Source of the DNA: Acidimicrobiia bacterium
Lineage (GTDB): Bacteria > Actinomycetota > Acidimicrobiia > Spongiisociales > UBA11373
Reading direction: 5' to 3'
Assembly: GCA_030584185.1 (NCBI GenBank)
Contig: CP129495.1
Location: forward strand, 248,001 to 312,000
Length of the DNA stretch: 64,000 nt
Numbering within the stretch: the first letter of the stretch is position 1; every line of letters begins with the position of its first letter. The translations under genes and the position numbers were made by a program. Positions 16,495-24,376 of this stretch are shown here, one piece after another. The notes under the pieces were generated by a model that had not been told where the DNA came from, did no database searches, and was given only the letters and a program-made list of their open reading frames with translations.

Positions 16495-16641
16495 GGTGCG
16501 CTCCAGGGGACTGATCCGCCTTATCCCCCCGATCGGGTGAAGTCTCGTCGGCTCCGAGGGATGGATCCGTCATCGTCAGCGTGTCCGTCGACTCGTCGTA
16601 CCCGGAGACGAAGGTGTACAGCGCGAGCACACGGTGGGCGG
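16495..16641. repeat. 147-bp direct repeat, copy 1 (degenerate)
   Basis: Matches 18875-19021 with scattered substitutions and one-base shifts; both copies begin GGTGCGCTCCAGGG and end GTGGGCGG. Copy 2 contains the real 3' end of the secreted-protein gene at 18900. This copy carries only a fragment. Confidence 0.75.
16528..16641 (-). pseudogene. 3' fragment of a secreted-protein gene (paralogue of 18900-19328)
   Basis: On the minus strand the fragment reads YDESTDTLTMTDPSLGADET and then shifts frame, where the intact copy continues VDETFTRSGG-stop. A single G missing near 16543 causes the shift. No start or signal peptide remains. The rest of the gene-poor stretch 16288-16759 shows no coding signal apart from this fragment and the promoter at 16747. 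Confidence 0.65.
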
Positions 16642-16746
16642 ACTTTGCGTTCTGCGGGCTGCGACCGAGGACGGCCCCGAACGACGCATCGGATCCGGCG
16701 GCGGATGCCTGACGACGGACTCGACACCGACTCGATCAGATTCGAC

Positions 16747-16752
16747 TACAGT
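16747..16752 (+). promoter_or_regulatory. leaderless-type -10 box of the BNR-like lipoprotein gene
   Basis: TACAGT, seven bases before ATG 16760. Confidence 0.45.
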
Positions 16753-16759
16753 CGGTTTC

Positions 16760-18016
16760 ATGGCCACGACACCTGCGCTCCGAGTGACCGCCTTCCTCCT
16801 CGTCCTGGCAACAGCCTGCTCGCCGCAGGCGACCCCCGACACATCCCTGCCGGCACCGCCCACTTCGCCGCCTCCCATACCGTCAGCACTGTCGTTCGAC
16901 TGTCTCGGGGCCGCCTTGGACTGCCCGCAGCTGGTGATCGAGGGCGACCCCCCGATGTCCCTCCCGTCGGGAGAGCCCGCGCCGCTCCGGGGGCACGCCG
17001 ATGCATCGATCCGCCGCGACCCGACGACCGGCGACCTGTGGATGGCGTCGTCCTATCCCGGCATCACCGTCGGGGTCGGCGGTGCGCGCGGCACCCGCGT
17101 CGAGACCCACCTCGCCGTCAGCCACGATGACGGTGAGACCTGGGTGAGTGCAGGGGTCCTGTGGGATCCCGTCAGGACCGTATCTCCAGAAGGCGTGCCC
17201 GGAACCACGGACCACGAGGTCCCGAACCTGCTGCCCGTGGTGGGAGACGACGGCGGCGTCACCTGGTATGCGGCTCGGCTCGACCTCTTCGCCCCTGACG
17301 GTGCCGGTCTCGGGCAGCGCCCGCTCGACAGTTTCCGTATCGTCGTCACCGCCTCCGACACGGTTTCGGGGCTCGCCGCCAGTCCGACTGCCACCCTGGG
17401 CAGTCTCCGCACCGACCCGCGCTGGAGTGTCGACGTGGCCCTGGCCGATCTCGACCCTGCCCTCGCCGCATGCGATCTGTGGAACGAGCCGGCGCTCCAT
17501 CATGCCGATGACACGCTGTTCCTGGCCCTGCGCTGCCTCCCACTGGGTGAGTTCGACGTACCGGACCTGCCGCGCAGCTCGCTCGAGGTGTTCGCCACCA
17601 ACGCCGCAGGTCCGCCCGCCACCTGGACCTGGCGTTACGCGGGACGGCTCGCCGGTCACTCCGAGGCAAAGGCTCTGGGCGGCGATGGGCTCACCCAGGT
17701 CGACTTCGCCATCACCCGTGACGGTCGCCTGATCGCCTTGGTCACGCCCGACTCGTGGAGTCGCCAGCACCAGGAGTTCATCCACAATGGCGTGGTGGCC
17801 ATTGAAGTCGTCTCCCTCGATCCTCCCCGGTTGGTCACCGACGCAACCGGCGCGCCGATACCTCTCGTCGTGCTCACGGCCTCCGACCTGGTGCCGCTGG
17901 GCCCAGGAGCGGCCGCCTACGAACCAACCTCTGAGACCGGTATCGTGCTGATGCGGAGGGTCATCGGCGAGGCGAGCCTGGTCGCCACCCTGCACGCCAC
18001 CGGAATCCATCCTTGA
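16760..18016 (+). CDS. lipoprotein with sialidase-like (BNR/Asp-box) propeller features
   Basis: A 418-residue lipoprotein. The signal peptide ends in lipobox LATAC (Cys about 20), followed by a Pro/Thr/Ser spacer. The body has the repeating pattern of a beta-propeller: ASIRRDPTTGDLWMASSYPG, then AVSHDDGETWVSAGV, a clear Asp-box (SxDxGxTW-like), then later ALHHADDTLFLALRC and VDFAITRDGRLIALV. A glycan- or ligand-binding surface protein is plausible, but catalytic sialidase residues (Arg triad, Tyr/Glu) were not identified. Its stop overlaps the TTG start of the TetR gene, so both are one transcription unit. Confidence 0.7.
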   Translation: MATTPALRVTAFLLVLATACSPQATPDTSLPAPPTSPPPIPSALSFDCLGAALDCPQLVIEGDPPMSLPSGEPAPLRGHADASIRRDPTTGDLWMASSYPGITVGVGGARGTRVETHLAVSHDDGETWVSAGVLWDPVRTVSPEGVPGTTDHEVPNLLPVVGDDGGVTWYAARLDLFAPDGAGLGQRPLDSFRIVVTASDTVSGLAASPTATLGSLRTDPRWSVDVALADLDPALAACDLWNEPALHHADDTLFLALRCLPLGEFDVPDLPRSSLEVFATNAAGPPATWTWRYAGRLAGHSEAKALGGDGLTQVDFAITRDGRLIALVTPDSWSRQHQEFIHNGVVAIEVVSLDPPRLVTDATGAPIPLVVLTASDLVPLGPGAAAYEPTSETGIVLMRRVIGEASLVATLHATGIHP

Positions 18017-18627
18017 CGGTCCGCCCGCTCACCCAGGGCCTCCAGGCCCGGTCGCGCGACACCAATGAGCGGCTCGTTGCGACGGCCACGAGGCTATTCG
18101 CAGACCGCGGAGTGGATGACGTCACGGTGGACGAGATCTGCGCGGCCGCCGGCGTGGCGAAGGGGACCTTCTACTTCCACTTCCTCGCCAAGGAGGACCT
18201 GCTCGTGGCGATGTTCTTCCGGGGTGGCGAGGACACCGCAGCGGAGATCGACGCCATGGTCGCGGCCGGTGAACGCTTCGCGACCGTGATCGATCGCCTG
18301 ATCATGCGCACCGCCGCAGGGGCGCGACGCCTCCCACGCCAACTCGTCGTGGCAGCGGTGCGCGAGGTCCTGAGCCGGATCGGCCAGGGCCCGATGCATC
18401 CCACCACGAAGGCCGCACGCAACGGGGCGCTCGACGCCCTGATCGCCCAAGCCCAACGCAGGGGCGAGGTGAGCTCCTCGTTCACAGCGGCCGAGATCCG
18501 CATGGCCATCAATTGGGCACTGATGCAGGGCCTGCTGGTGTGGGCGGCACCGGAGGTCACCATGCCCCTCGAACAGGCTCTGCGCCGGAGCGTGGCGATG
18601 CTCGTCGACGGTGTCGGCGTTCGGTGA
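18013..18627 (+). CDS. TetR-family transcriptional regulator
   Basis: A 204-residue regulator. The HTH is at about 20-65: RLVATATRLFADRGVDDVTVDEICAAAGVAKGTFYFHFLAKEDLL has the TetR spacing and the YFHF motif. The ligand domain is C-terminal and unassigned. It starts at TTG 18013 within TTGA, overlapping the lipoprotein stop by 4 nt. Coupling of a cytosolic repressor to a surface lipoprotein suggests that the pair is autoregulated, but no palindrome was found at the TACAGT promoter. The region 18628-18874 after it shows no gene. Confidence 0.88.
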   Translation: MTVRPLTQGLQARSRDTNERLVATATRLFADRGVDDVTVDEICAAAGVAKGTFYFHFLAKEDLLVAMFFRGGEDTAAEIDAMVAAGERFATVIDRLIMRTAAGARRLPRQLVVAAVREVLSRIGQGPMHPTTKAARNGALDALIAQAQRRGEVSSSFTAAEIRMAINWALMQGLLVWAAPEVTMPLEQALRRSVAMLVDGVGVR

Positions 18628-18874
18628 ACTCGCCGTCTGGCTCGGCCCCGATCGCGACAGGAGCGCCCGGCAGAATCGAACGCATTGGAGAGGCACACGA
18701 CCATCCAGGACCGCGCCGAAACCGGAGGGGCACCGGCTATCCACTCCCGTCGACGTCGACACCCTTCCGTCGCGCCACTCCCGGCGAATGCCGGACGACC
18801 GACGTTGGCGTGGGGGAGGCACCCGTTCGGTCGGGCGAACCCAACGCCCCACCGCAACACGGCGGCCCTCCGCG

Positions 18875-19021
18875 GGTGCGCTCCAGGGTAGGGTCCTCCC
18901 TATCCCCCCGATCGGGTGAAGGTCTCGTCGACTCCGAGGGATGGATCCGTCATCGTCAGCGTGTCCGTCGACTCGTCGTACTCGAAGACGAAGGTGTACG
19001 GCGCGAGCACGGGGTGGGCGG
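18875..19021. repeat. 147-bp direct repeat, copy 2 (intact gene end)
   Basis: Partner of 16495-16641. The lipoprotein and TetR genes lie between the two copies. A further short match (ACTCCCGGCGAATGCCGG near 18779 versus CACCCGGCGAATGCCGG near 16232) hints that the duplicated stretch was once longer. Confidence 0.75.
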
Positions 19022-19328
19022 TCCTTCCGGTCGACAGGTTGCAGTAAAGGGTCGCCGTCAGCGACATCGTGTCACCGTCGATGACCGCGAACCCGCTCGC
19101 CGAACCCCGAACGAACTCGCCGAAGGCATTGTCACAGGCCGTGAGACCGTCCTCCGAGTACACGGCGTGATGGCGCCCCCCGCCCACCCGGAGCCAGATG
19201 TTGCTGCCATCGACCGAATCGATCGCATGCCACGACCCGACGAATGGATCTCCGGGCGGTCCGGCTGATACCACCGCCGGCACCGAGACCAGCCCAATCA
19301 CGAGGAGTGCGACCATGCTTCGCCTCAT
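18900..19328 (-). CDS. small secreted protein of unknown function
   Basis: A 142-residue exported protein. It starts at ATG 19328 after AAGGAGGATGGG. Signal peptide MRRSMVALLVIGLVSVPAVVSA, cleavage near residue 22. The mature part (FVGSWHAIDSVDGSNIWLRVGGG...) looks like a small lipocalin- or beta-barrel-type domain beginning with a GSW motif. It ends with a segment (TFVFEYDESTDTLTMTDPSLG) that is duplicated in a remnant at 16.5 kb. One Cys pair (CDNAF, YCNLS) may form a disulfide. I do not recognise the family. Confidence 0.7.
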   Translation of the reverse strand: MRRSMVALLVIGLVSVPAVVSAGPPGDPFVGSWHAIDSVDGSNIWLRVGGGRHHAVYSEDGLTACDNAFGEFVRGSASGFAVIDGDTMSLTATLYCNLSTGRTAHPVLAPYTFVFEYDESTDTLTMTDPSLGVDETFTRSGG

Positions 19329-19455
19329 CCCATCCTCCTTCCCTGCACTCACAGGTCCGGGAAGCGTATCACCGCCACAAGAAGAGTGTCGCTCCCGTCA
19401 CGACGACGAGGGCCTGGTCTACGAACTTCCCCACGCCGCCCCGGCGGATCGCCAT

Positions 19456-19461
19456 TAGGGT
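19456..19461 (+). promoter_or_regulatory. leaderless -10 box of the luciferase-like gene
   Basis: TAGGGT, then CGGTGC (6 nt), then ATG 19468. Confidence 0.55.
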
Positions 19462-19467
19462 CGGTGC

Positions 19468-20400
19468 ATGCGCCTTGGACTCATCAATCAGCTCCACGGC
19501 CGGCCCGACGGACCCGTTCCGGCACCCAACTGGAAGTCGATCAGTGACCGTGCAACCGCAGCCGAGGCGGCCGGATTCGACATGTTCGTGTTCGAAGACG
19601 CCTTGCTCTACCGGGGCGAGGAGAGCACCGATGGGGCGTGGGAGTCGGTGGCCGTTGCCGCCGCCTTGGCCGCTACGACGAGCCGCATCGATCTGGGCCA
19701 GTCGGTCGTCAACTCCCCCTACCGCCCTCCCGCCATGACGGCGAAGATCGCCGAGACCATCGACGAGATCTCCGGGGGGCGTTTCGTCCTCGGCATAGGG
19801 GCGGGGAACTCCCCGGACTCCGACTACGAGGCCTTCGGGATCCCCACCGACAAGCGGTTCTCACGCTTCGCCGAGGCGATCCAGATCATCCATGGCCTGC
19901 TCAAGACCGGAAGTTTCGATTTCGAAGGCGAGTTCTACTCGGTCAAGCGGGCGGAGCTGGTGCTGAGGGGTCCCCGCAAGCACGGTCCGCCGATCAACAT
20001 CGCCGCCGGGAGTCCCAAGATGCTCACACTGGCCGCCAGGTACGGCGACGCATGGAACTGGTGGGGCTGGGACGAGACACTCGAACAGATCAAGGTTCGC
20101 CTCACGCCCATCATCGACCTCCTGGAACGAGCCTGTGAGGGCGAGGGACGAGACCCCGCCACGCTGGCTCGCGCATTCGATCTGTACACCGTGGTGCCCG
20201 AGATGTTCCGCAGCCGGATCGGCAGTGCAGAAGGGTTGAAGGTAGAGCAGCCGGTCACCGGCACCTCCGAAGAGATCGCCGAGTTCATCCTCTCCCTGGG
20301 TGAGCTCGGGTTTGAAGAGGTCCGGTGCGACCTCTGGCCGAAGGAGACCGCGGCGGTGGAGGCCATGGCGCCCGTCGTGAAACTCGTCCACTTCGGGTGA
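19468..20400 (+). CDS. luciferase-like (LLM class) F420-dependent oxidoreductase
   Basis: A 310-residue TIM-barrel enzyme of the luciferase-like monooxygenase superfamily. Typical parts are AEAAGFDMFVFEDAL, VVNSPYRPPAMTAKIAETIDEISGGRFVLGIGAGNSPDSDYEAFG, INIAAGSPKMLTLAARYGDAWNWW and a C-terminal helix bundle. The GIGAG(N) loop and length match the actinobacterial F420-dependent branch rather than FMN luciferases, which is an inference. The substrate is unknown. The gene is monocistronic behind a leaderless promoter. Confidence 0.85.
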   Translation: MRLGLINQLHGRPDGPVPAPNWKSISDRATAAEAAGFDMFVFEDALLYRGEESTDGAWESVAVAAALAATTSRIDLGQSVVNSPYRPPAMTAKIAETIDEISGGRFVLGIGAGNSPDSDYEAFGIPTDKRFSRFAEAIQIIHGLLKTGSFDFEGEFYSVKRAELVLRGPRKHGPPINIAAGSPKMLTLAARYGDAWNWWGWDETLEQIKVRLTPIIDLLERACEGEGRDPATLARAFDLYTVVPEMFRSRIGSAEGLKVEQPVTGTSEEIAEFILSLGELGFEEVRCDLWPKETAAVEAMAPVVKLVHFG

Positions 20401-20454
20401 AAGGACTACCGAGCCGGTTCGGGCATGGAGTTCGAGAGGATGCCGGACCCGGAG

Positions 20455-20790
20455 CTATCTGAGCCCAAGGGCCACCAGCAGGGCTCGATCGAGCTCGGCC
20501 AGCTTGACCGGCCCCAGCATGCCTCGCCGACGGGTCAGCACCCGCTTGGGGAGGGTGAACACGTTGTCACAGTTGGCGGCACTCGTCCGATCGAGACCTT
20601 CGGCTACACCCACCTCCACCTCCGCCACGTGACCGCGAAACGAACTCGTCACGAGAACACAGACGATCGACGACAGAAGCGGGAGCGCAGAGTCACGGGT
20701 CACGATCACGACGGGATGGCGCCCGACCCCTGGAATGTCCGCCTCCCAGACCTCACCTCTGGAGATCAGCGCACGCTGTCGGCGAGGCAT
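20455..20790 (-). CDS. MazF/PemK-type endoribonuclease toxin
   Basis: A 111-residue toxin with the MazF/PemK pattern: ISRGEVWEADIPGVGRHPVVIVTRDSALPLLSSIVCVLVTSSFRG, then LDRTSAANCDNVFTLPKRVLTRRRGMLGPVKLAELDRAL. The second Arg (VTRD) and the Thr/Ser strand (VTSS) are positioned as in catalytic MazF, so it is probably an active mRNA interferase. Start ATG 20790 overlaps the end of the antitoxin gene by 25 nt, the usual toxin-second arrangement. It lies just outside the left end of the proposed island. Confidence 0.85.
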   Translation of the reverse strand: MPRRQRALISRGEVWEADIPGVGRHPVVIVTRDSALPLLSSIVCVLVTSSFRGHVAEVEVGVAEGLDRTSAANCDNVFTLPKRVLTRRRGMLGPVKLAELDRALLVALGLR

Positions 20791-21023
20791 GAGGCGACCG
20801 AGAACGCAGCGAGCCTGTCGAGGAGTTCGTCGTGGGCGGGGTAGGTCTCGGCGTAGCGGAGTCGATACGACTCGACGATCGCTTCTTCGCCATGGTGCTT
20901 GAGCCACTCCGCCACCGCGCTGGCGACCAGCGCCCCTCTCGTGGGGGCAATGCCGGCGTCGACCGCCCTGTCGAGTGCTGCGACCACGGTCTCATCGAGT
21001 CTTGCGGTTATCGGGACGCTCAT
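20766..21023 (-). CDS. ribbon-helix-helix antitoxin
   Basis: An 85-residue partner of the MazF-like toxin. The N-terminal MSVPITARLDETVVAALDRAVDAG is a ribbon-helix-helix DNA-binding fold, and the acidic C-terminus (HHGEEAIVESYRLRYAETYPAHDELL) is the expected toxin-neutralising part. Being first in the operon and leaderless fits tight coupling of antitoxin to toxin synthesis. Upstream GTGTAC and GTATAC half-sites (21044-21061) could be its operator. Confidence 0.8.
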   Translation of the reverse strand: MSVPITARLDETVVAALDRAVDAGIAPTRGALVASAVAEWLKHHGEEAIVESYRLRYAETYPAHDELLDRLAAFSVASCLADSVR

Positions 21024-21029
21024 CCCGAC

Positions 21030-21035
21030 AATCTA
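21030..21035 (-). promoter_or_regulatory. leaderless -10 box of the toxin-antitoxin operon
   Basis: TAGATT on the minus strand, then GTCGGG (6 nt), then ATG 21023. Imperfect half-sites GTGTAC/GTATAC lie just upstream. Confidence 0.5.
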
Positions 21036-21085
21036 TCACTGCGTATACGAGATGTACACACCAGTGGACGAGACGATGCTGCGAT

Positions 21086-21098
21086 CGGTGTCGGAGAG
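21086..21098 (+). repeat. left attachment-site repeat of the island
   Basis: CGGTGTCGGAGAG, identical to 32483-32495 and in the same orientation. After the match the sequences diverge (CCTTCTG here, AGGACTC in the tRNA). Confidence 0.6.
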
Positions 21099-21228
21099 CC
21101 TTCTGTGGATAACTCAGATCCGGGGTGGCGGTTGAGGCCCTGGGGCTCTGATTCCTAGCGGGTCGGGTGAGCGACCCTGCAGAAGCCAGATCGGATAGGA
21201 CGCCCGGTCGCAACCGCAGGGCTCGGCG

Positions 21229-22896
21229 CTAAGCCGGATCACAAGCTGCATCGGCCAAAGAGGACGCAGCCGCGTCGCGATCACTGAGCGCTGCTTCGAG
21301 TGCGTCACAGAGCATCATCAGCTCGTCGACCGCCTCCACGATGCGGACTTGCTCCTCAGGGGGCGGCACAGGTATGAGGGCCGACCTCATCGTGTTGAGG
21401 TTGAGCTTGCTTGCATGTGATCCGCCAGCCTTGATCTTGTCGTACTGCCGATATGTAGTTGGCGAGTTGAGCGCGTAGCGGAGGTATCGCGGGTCGATGC
21501 GTGGGCCGGGCCGGATGAGGCCGACGCTGACGAAGATGCTGAACGGCCGGTCATCATCGACGACTACTGCTTGACCGAGTGTGCCGATCCGGCAGAAGAG
21601 CACGTCTCCCTGCTGAGGTGCACAACGGCGATTGATGGCTTCGCTCTCCTTCTCGCTGATGAACTTGGTGTCCGAGAAGTCCAAGGCACCGGAACTTATG
21701 TCCTTGATCGAGACGAATGGAACTCCGCGATCGACATACGTGGGGGTCTGATGAGTCCCGTCGGTGACGATCAAGGAGATTGAGTGCAGAGGTGCCCAGA
21801 GCCAGTCATCCGGCACGACGTACTCAGGCTCATACCCGTTCGTGGCTGGCGGTGTGGTCTTCTTCAGAACGCCCTCGGCCACCATCGACTGCTTGGCCTG
21901 AGCAATCGAGCCCAGGACCTCGCTCACTGGTGTATCTACGGGGCCCCGAGTCGACAGGCGCCCTCGTACAGCAAGGTCGAGGACGACATCGCGTAGCCCA
22001 TCGACCGCCTCGGAGCTGCTGCCCAGGGTCTCCCAGTTGTCGTGGACTCGTTGCCACGCGGTTGTGAGTTCGTCGTCGGTGGTGGCGGTGGCGAGGGCGT
22101 CGAGTGTGGAGGCCCGGAGTCGCGCGGTGACTTGGTGGCGTGCCTCCTGGCGGGCTTCGAGGTCATCGCAGAGCGCCATGAGTTCGTTGACCTTCTCGAC
22201 GATACGACGCTGCTCTGCCGTCGGCGGGACTGGGTGGAGACTCGCCAAAGCGTCACCGGTACCGAGCCTGGGCATCTTCACTCCGTACGACACCCCCGCA
22301 ATCCACCGCCGGATGTCAGGGCGCTTCAACGACCAGCGCAGCCACTCTGGCGTGATCCCAGGTCCCGGGGTGATCGGAACGAGCTCACTTGTCGAGTACC
22401 CGACGGCGTCAGCGACGAGAACCTTGTTGAGATAGGGGCGGAGTTTGCCGAACAGGACGTCTCCAACCTCGAACCGCGTCTTGGTGCTCGTCGGGCTCCG
22501 GTCGGAGCACTTGGCCCTCGTCAGAAGTCGCGAGGTGTCCTTCTCGATGTCCTGGAGGTCCAGCAGCCAGGCATCGCCGGGGATCGCCGAAGGGTCTACC
22601 TTGGGGCGCTGGTTGTAGGAAGCGATCATCCCGAGCCGTGCCCATTCCCAAGAAGCGGGTACAGCGAAGGGGACCTCGTCGGATTCGATGCCGGGCAGCT
22701 TCTTCTGTCTGCGAGTGCTCTTCCGAAACTCCTCGGCTATGGCATCCAATAGCCCGCTGGCTGGGGCATCTTCTCCAGACTGCGGCATCAACTCCCCCCG
22801 CATCGCCAGATCGAGGATGAGGTCCCGCAACCGGTCGATGCCGCCGGGGGCGTCGGCGATGGTGGCGAAGTCGTCGAGGAAGGTGGCGGTGTCCAT
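21229..22896 (-). CDS. hsdS: type I restriction-modification specificity subunit
   Basis: A 555-residue HsdS with two target-recognition domains: TRD1 at about 70-240 (WEWARLGMIASYNQRPKVD) and TRD2 at about 345-530 (DWLWAPLHSISLIVTDGTHQ). Each is followed by a conserved helix (PPTAEQRRIVEKVNELMALCDDLE and PPPEEQVRIVEAVDELMMLCDALE) that spaces the two DNA half-sites. Domains starting GLRD(V/L)ILDLA-like precede each TRD. It assembles with two HsdM to methylate, and with HsdR to cut, an unknown bipartite adenine site. ATG 22896 shares TGATG with the hsdM stop. Confidence 0.93.
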   Translation of the reverse strand: MDTATFLDDFATIADAPGGIDRLRDLILDLAMRGELMPQSGEDAPASGLLDAIAEEFRKSTRRQKKLPGIESDEVPFAVPASWEWARLGMIASYNQRPKVDPSAIPGDAWLLDLQDIEKDTSRLLTRAKCSDRSPTSTKTRFEVGDVLFGKLRPYLNKVLVADAVGYSTSELVPITPGPGITPEWLRWSLKRPDIRRWIAGVSYGVKMPRLGTGDALASLHPVPPTAEQRRIVEKVNELMALCDDLEARQEARHQVTARLRASTLDALATATTDDELTTAWQRVHDNWETLGSSSEAVDGLRDVVLDLAVRGRLSTRGPVDTPVSEVLGSIAQAKQSMVAEGVLKKTTPPATNGYEPEYVVPDDWLWAPLHSISLIVTDGTHQTPTYVDRGVPFVSIKDISSGALDFSDTKFISEKESEAINRRCAPQQGDVLFCRIGTLGQAVVVDDDRPFSIFVSVGLIRPGPRIDPRYLRYALNSPTTYRQYDKIKAGGSHASKLNLNTMRSALIPVPPPEEQVRIVEAVDELMMLCDALEAALSDRDAAASSLADAACDPA

Positions 22897-24362
22897 CAGT
22901 CGTTGCCGAGCACTTCGGCGAGAGCCGCCTTGAGCGCGTTCTGTGCTGCTCGCACTTGCTCTGTTGCTTCTTTGTAGCGATGCAGGAGGACATCGGGGTC
23001 TTCGTGGCCGGCTTCGGGGGCATTGGGGTTGGAGATGTCGAGGTTGTAGCCGCTGGCGACGATGTCTTCGATGGGGACCCGCCAGGCGTGGTCGTTCTCC
23101 TCGCGGTCCTCCCACCAGGCCTTCTCGGGTTCGAACTCCTCAATGCGCATCGGCTTGGTCTTCGAGTAGCTCTTGTAGCCCTCGGGGTAGGGGTGCTCGT
23201 AGTACCAGACCTCGGTGGTGGGTTCGCCCTTGGTGAAGAACAGCAGGTTGGTCTTGATGCCGGTGTAGGGGGCGAACACGCCGTTGGGCAGCCGCACGAT
23301 GGTATGGAGATTGCACTCGGTGAGGAGCTTCTCCTTGATCCGGGTCTTGATGCCTTCGCCGAACAGCGTCCCGTCAGGAAGGACGATGGCGGCGCGGCCA
23401 CCGTCGCTGAGGAGCTCCACGACGAGCACGAGGAACAGGTCGGCGGTTTCCCGAGTGCGGAACTCGGCAGGGAAGTTGTTCTCGATGCCATCCTCTTCCA
23501 TGCCTCCGAACGGAGGATTGGTGAGCACGACATCCACCTGGTCGGCGGGCCCGTAGTCCCGCAGCGGTCGGGCGAGGGTGTTGTCGTGGCGGATGTTGGA
23601 GGGCACTTCGATGCCGTGGACCATCATGTTGGTGACGCACAGGAGGTGAGGAAGTTGCTTCTTCTCCACGCCGCGAATCTGGTGCTTGAGTGCGTTGAGC
23701 TCCTCGGCGGTGGCAACCTGTGTCTTCATGTGCTCGTAGGCGCCGGTGAGGAATCCACCGGTGCCGCAGGCAGGGTCGAGGACGAACTCGCCGTATTGGG
23801 GATCAACCATGTCGACGGCGAACTGCGTAGCGGCCCGGGGGGTGTAGAACTCGCCGGCATTGCCGGCCGATTGCAGGTCCCGAAGGATGGTCTCGTAGAT
23901 CTCGCCGAACACGTGCCTGGTTGCGGCCTGGTTGAAGTCGATCTCCCGGTCGATCTTGTTGATCACCTGCCGCATCAGGGTGCCGGACTTCATGTAGTTG
24001 ATGGCGTCCTCAAAGACACCCCGGAGGAGGGCAGCGCGGTCTCGTTTGGTCCCGTCGAACTGCGACAGGTCGAGGTTTCGTAGAGTCGGGAAGAGATCGT
24101 TGTTGACCAGATCCAGGAGGTCGTCGCCGGTCGGGGCGTTCTTGCCGAGAGCAGCTTCATCAGCCCATGCGCTCCAGCGGAGCCGGTCGGGAATCGGTGA
24201 AACGTACCCCCCGGTGAGGAGCGCGGTCTCGGCTTCGAGGTCGCTGTAGATCTTGAAGAAGAGCATCCACGCCAGCTGGCCGATGCGCTGGGCGTCGCCG
24301 TCGACCCCGGCATCCTTGCGCATGATGTCCTGGATGGACTTGACGGTGGTGGACAGCGACAT
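22896..24362 (-). CDS. hsdM: type I restriction-modification DNA methyltransferase subunit
   Basis: A 488-residue N6-adenine methyltransferase. An HsdM_N helical domain (about 1-130) is followed by the N6_Mtase domain: EFYTPR, SAM motif DPACGTGGFLTGAYEHM, catalytic motif NPPF (in VVLTNPPFGG), and a C-terminal Tyr-rich part (WYYEHPYPEGYKSYSKTKPM). Residues for SAM binding and adenine flipping are intact, so it should be active. It is 14 nt after hsdR and overlaps hsdS. Confidence 0.95.
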   Translation of the reverse strand: MSLSTTVKSIQDIMRKDAGVDGDAQRIGQLAWMLFFKIYSDLEAETALLTGGYVSPIPDRLRWSAWADEAALGKNAPTGDDLLDLVNNDLFPTLRNLDLSQFDGTKRDRAALLRGVFEDAINYMKSGTLMRQVINKIDREIDFNQAATRHVFGEIYETILRDLQSAGNAGEFYTPRAATQFAVDMVDPQYGEFVLDPACGTGGFLTGAYEHMKTQVATAEELNALKHQIRGVEKKQLPHLLCVTNMMVHGIEVPSNIRHDNTLARPLRDYGPADQVDVVLTNPPFGGMEEDGIENNFPAEFRTRETADLFLVLVVELLSDGGRAAIVLPDGTLFGEGIKTRIKEKLLTECNLHTIVRLPNGVFAPYTGIKTNLLFFTKGEPTTEVWYYEHPYPEGYKSYSKTKPMRIEEFEPEKAWWEDREENDHAWRVPIEDIVASGYNLDISNPNAPEAGHEDPDVLLHRYKEATEQVRAAQNALKAALAEVLGND

Positions 24363-24376
24363 CTAGCAGCTCCCGA

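Noticed and set aside
21104-21112. TGTGGATAA, a consensus DnaA box next to the left att repeat
   Set aside because: A single 9-mer without further boxes, AT-rich unwinding region or dnaA/dnaN genes. Not enough for an origin.
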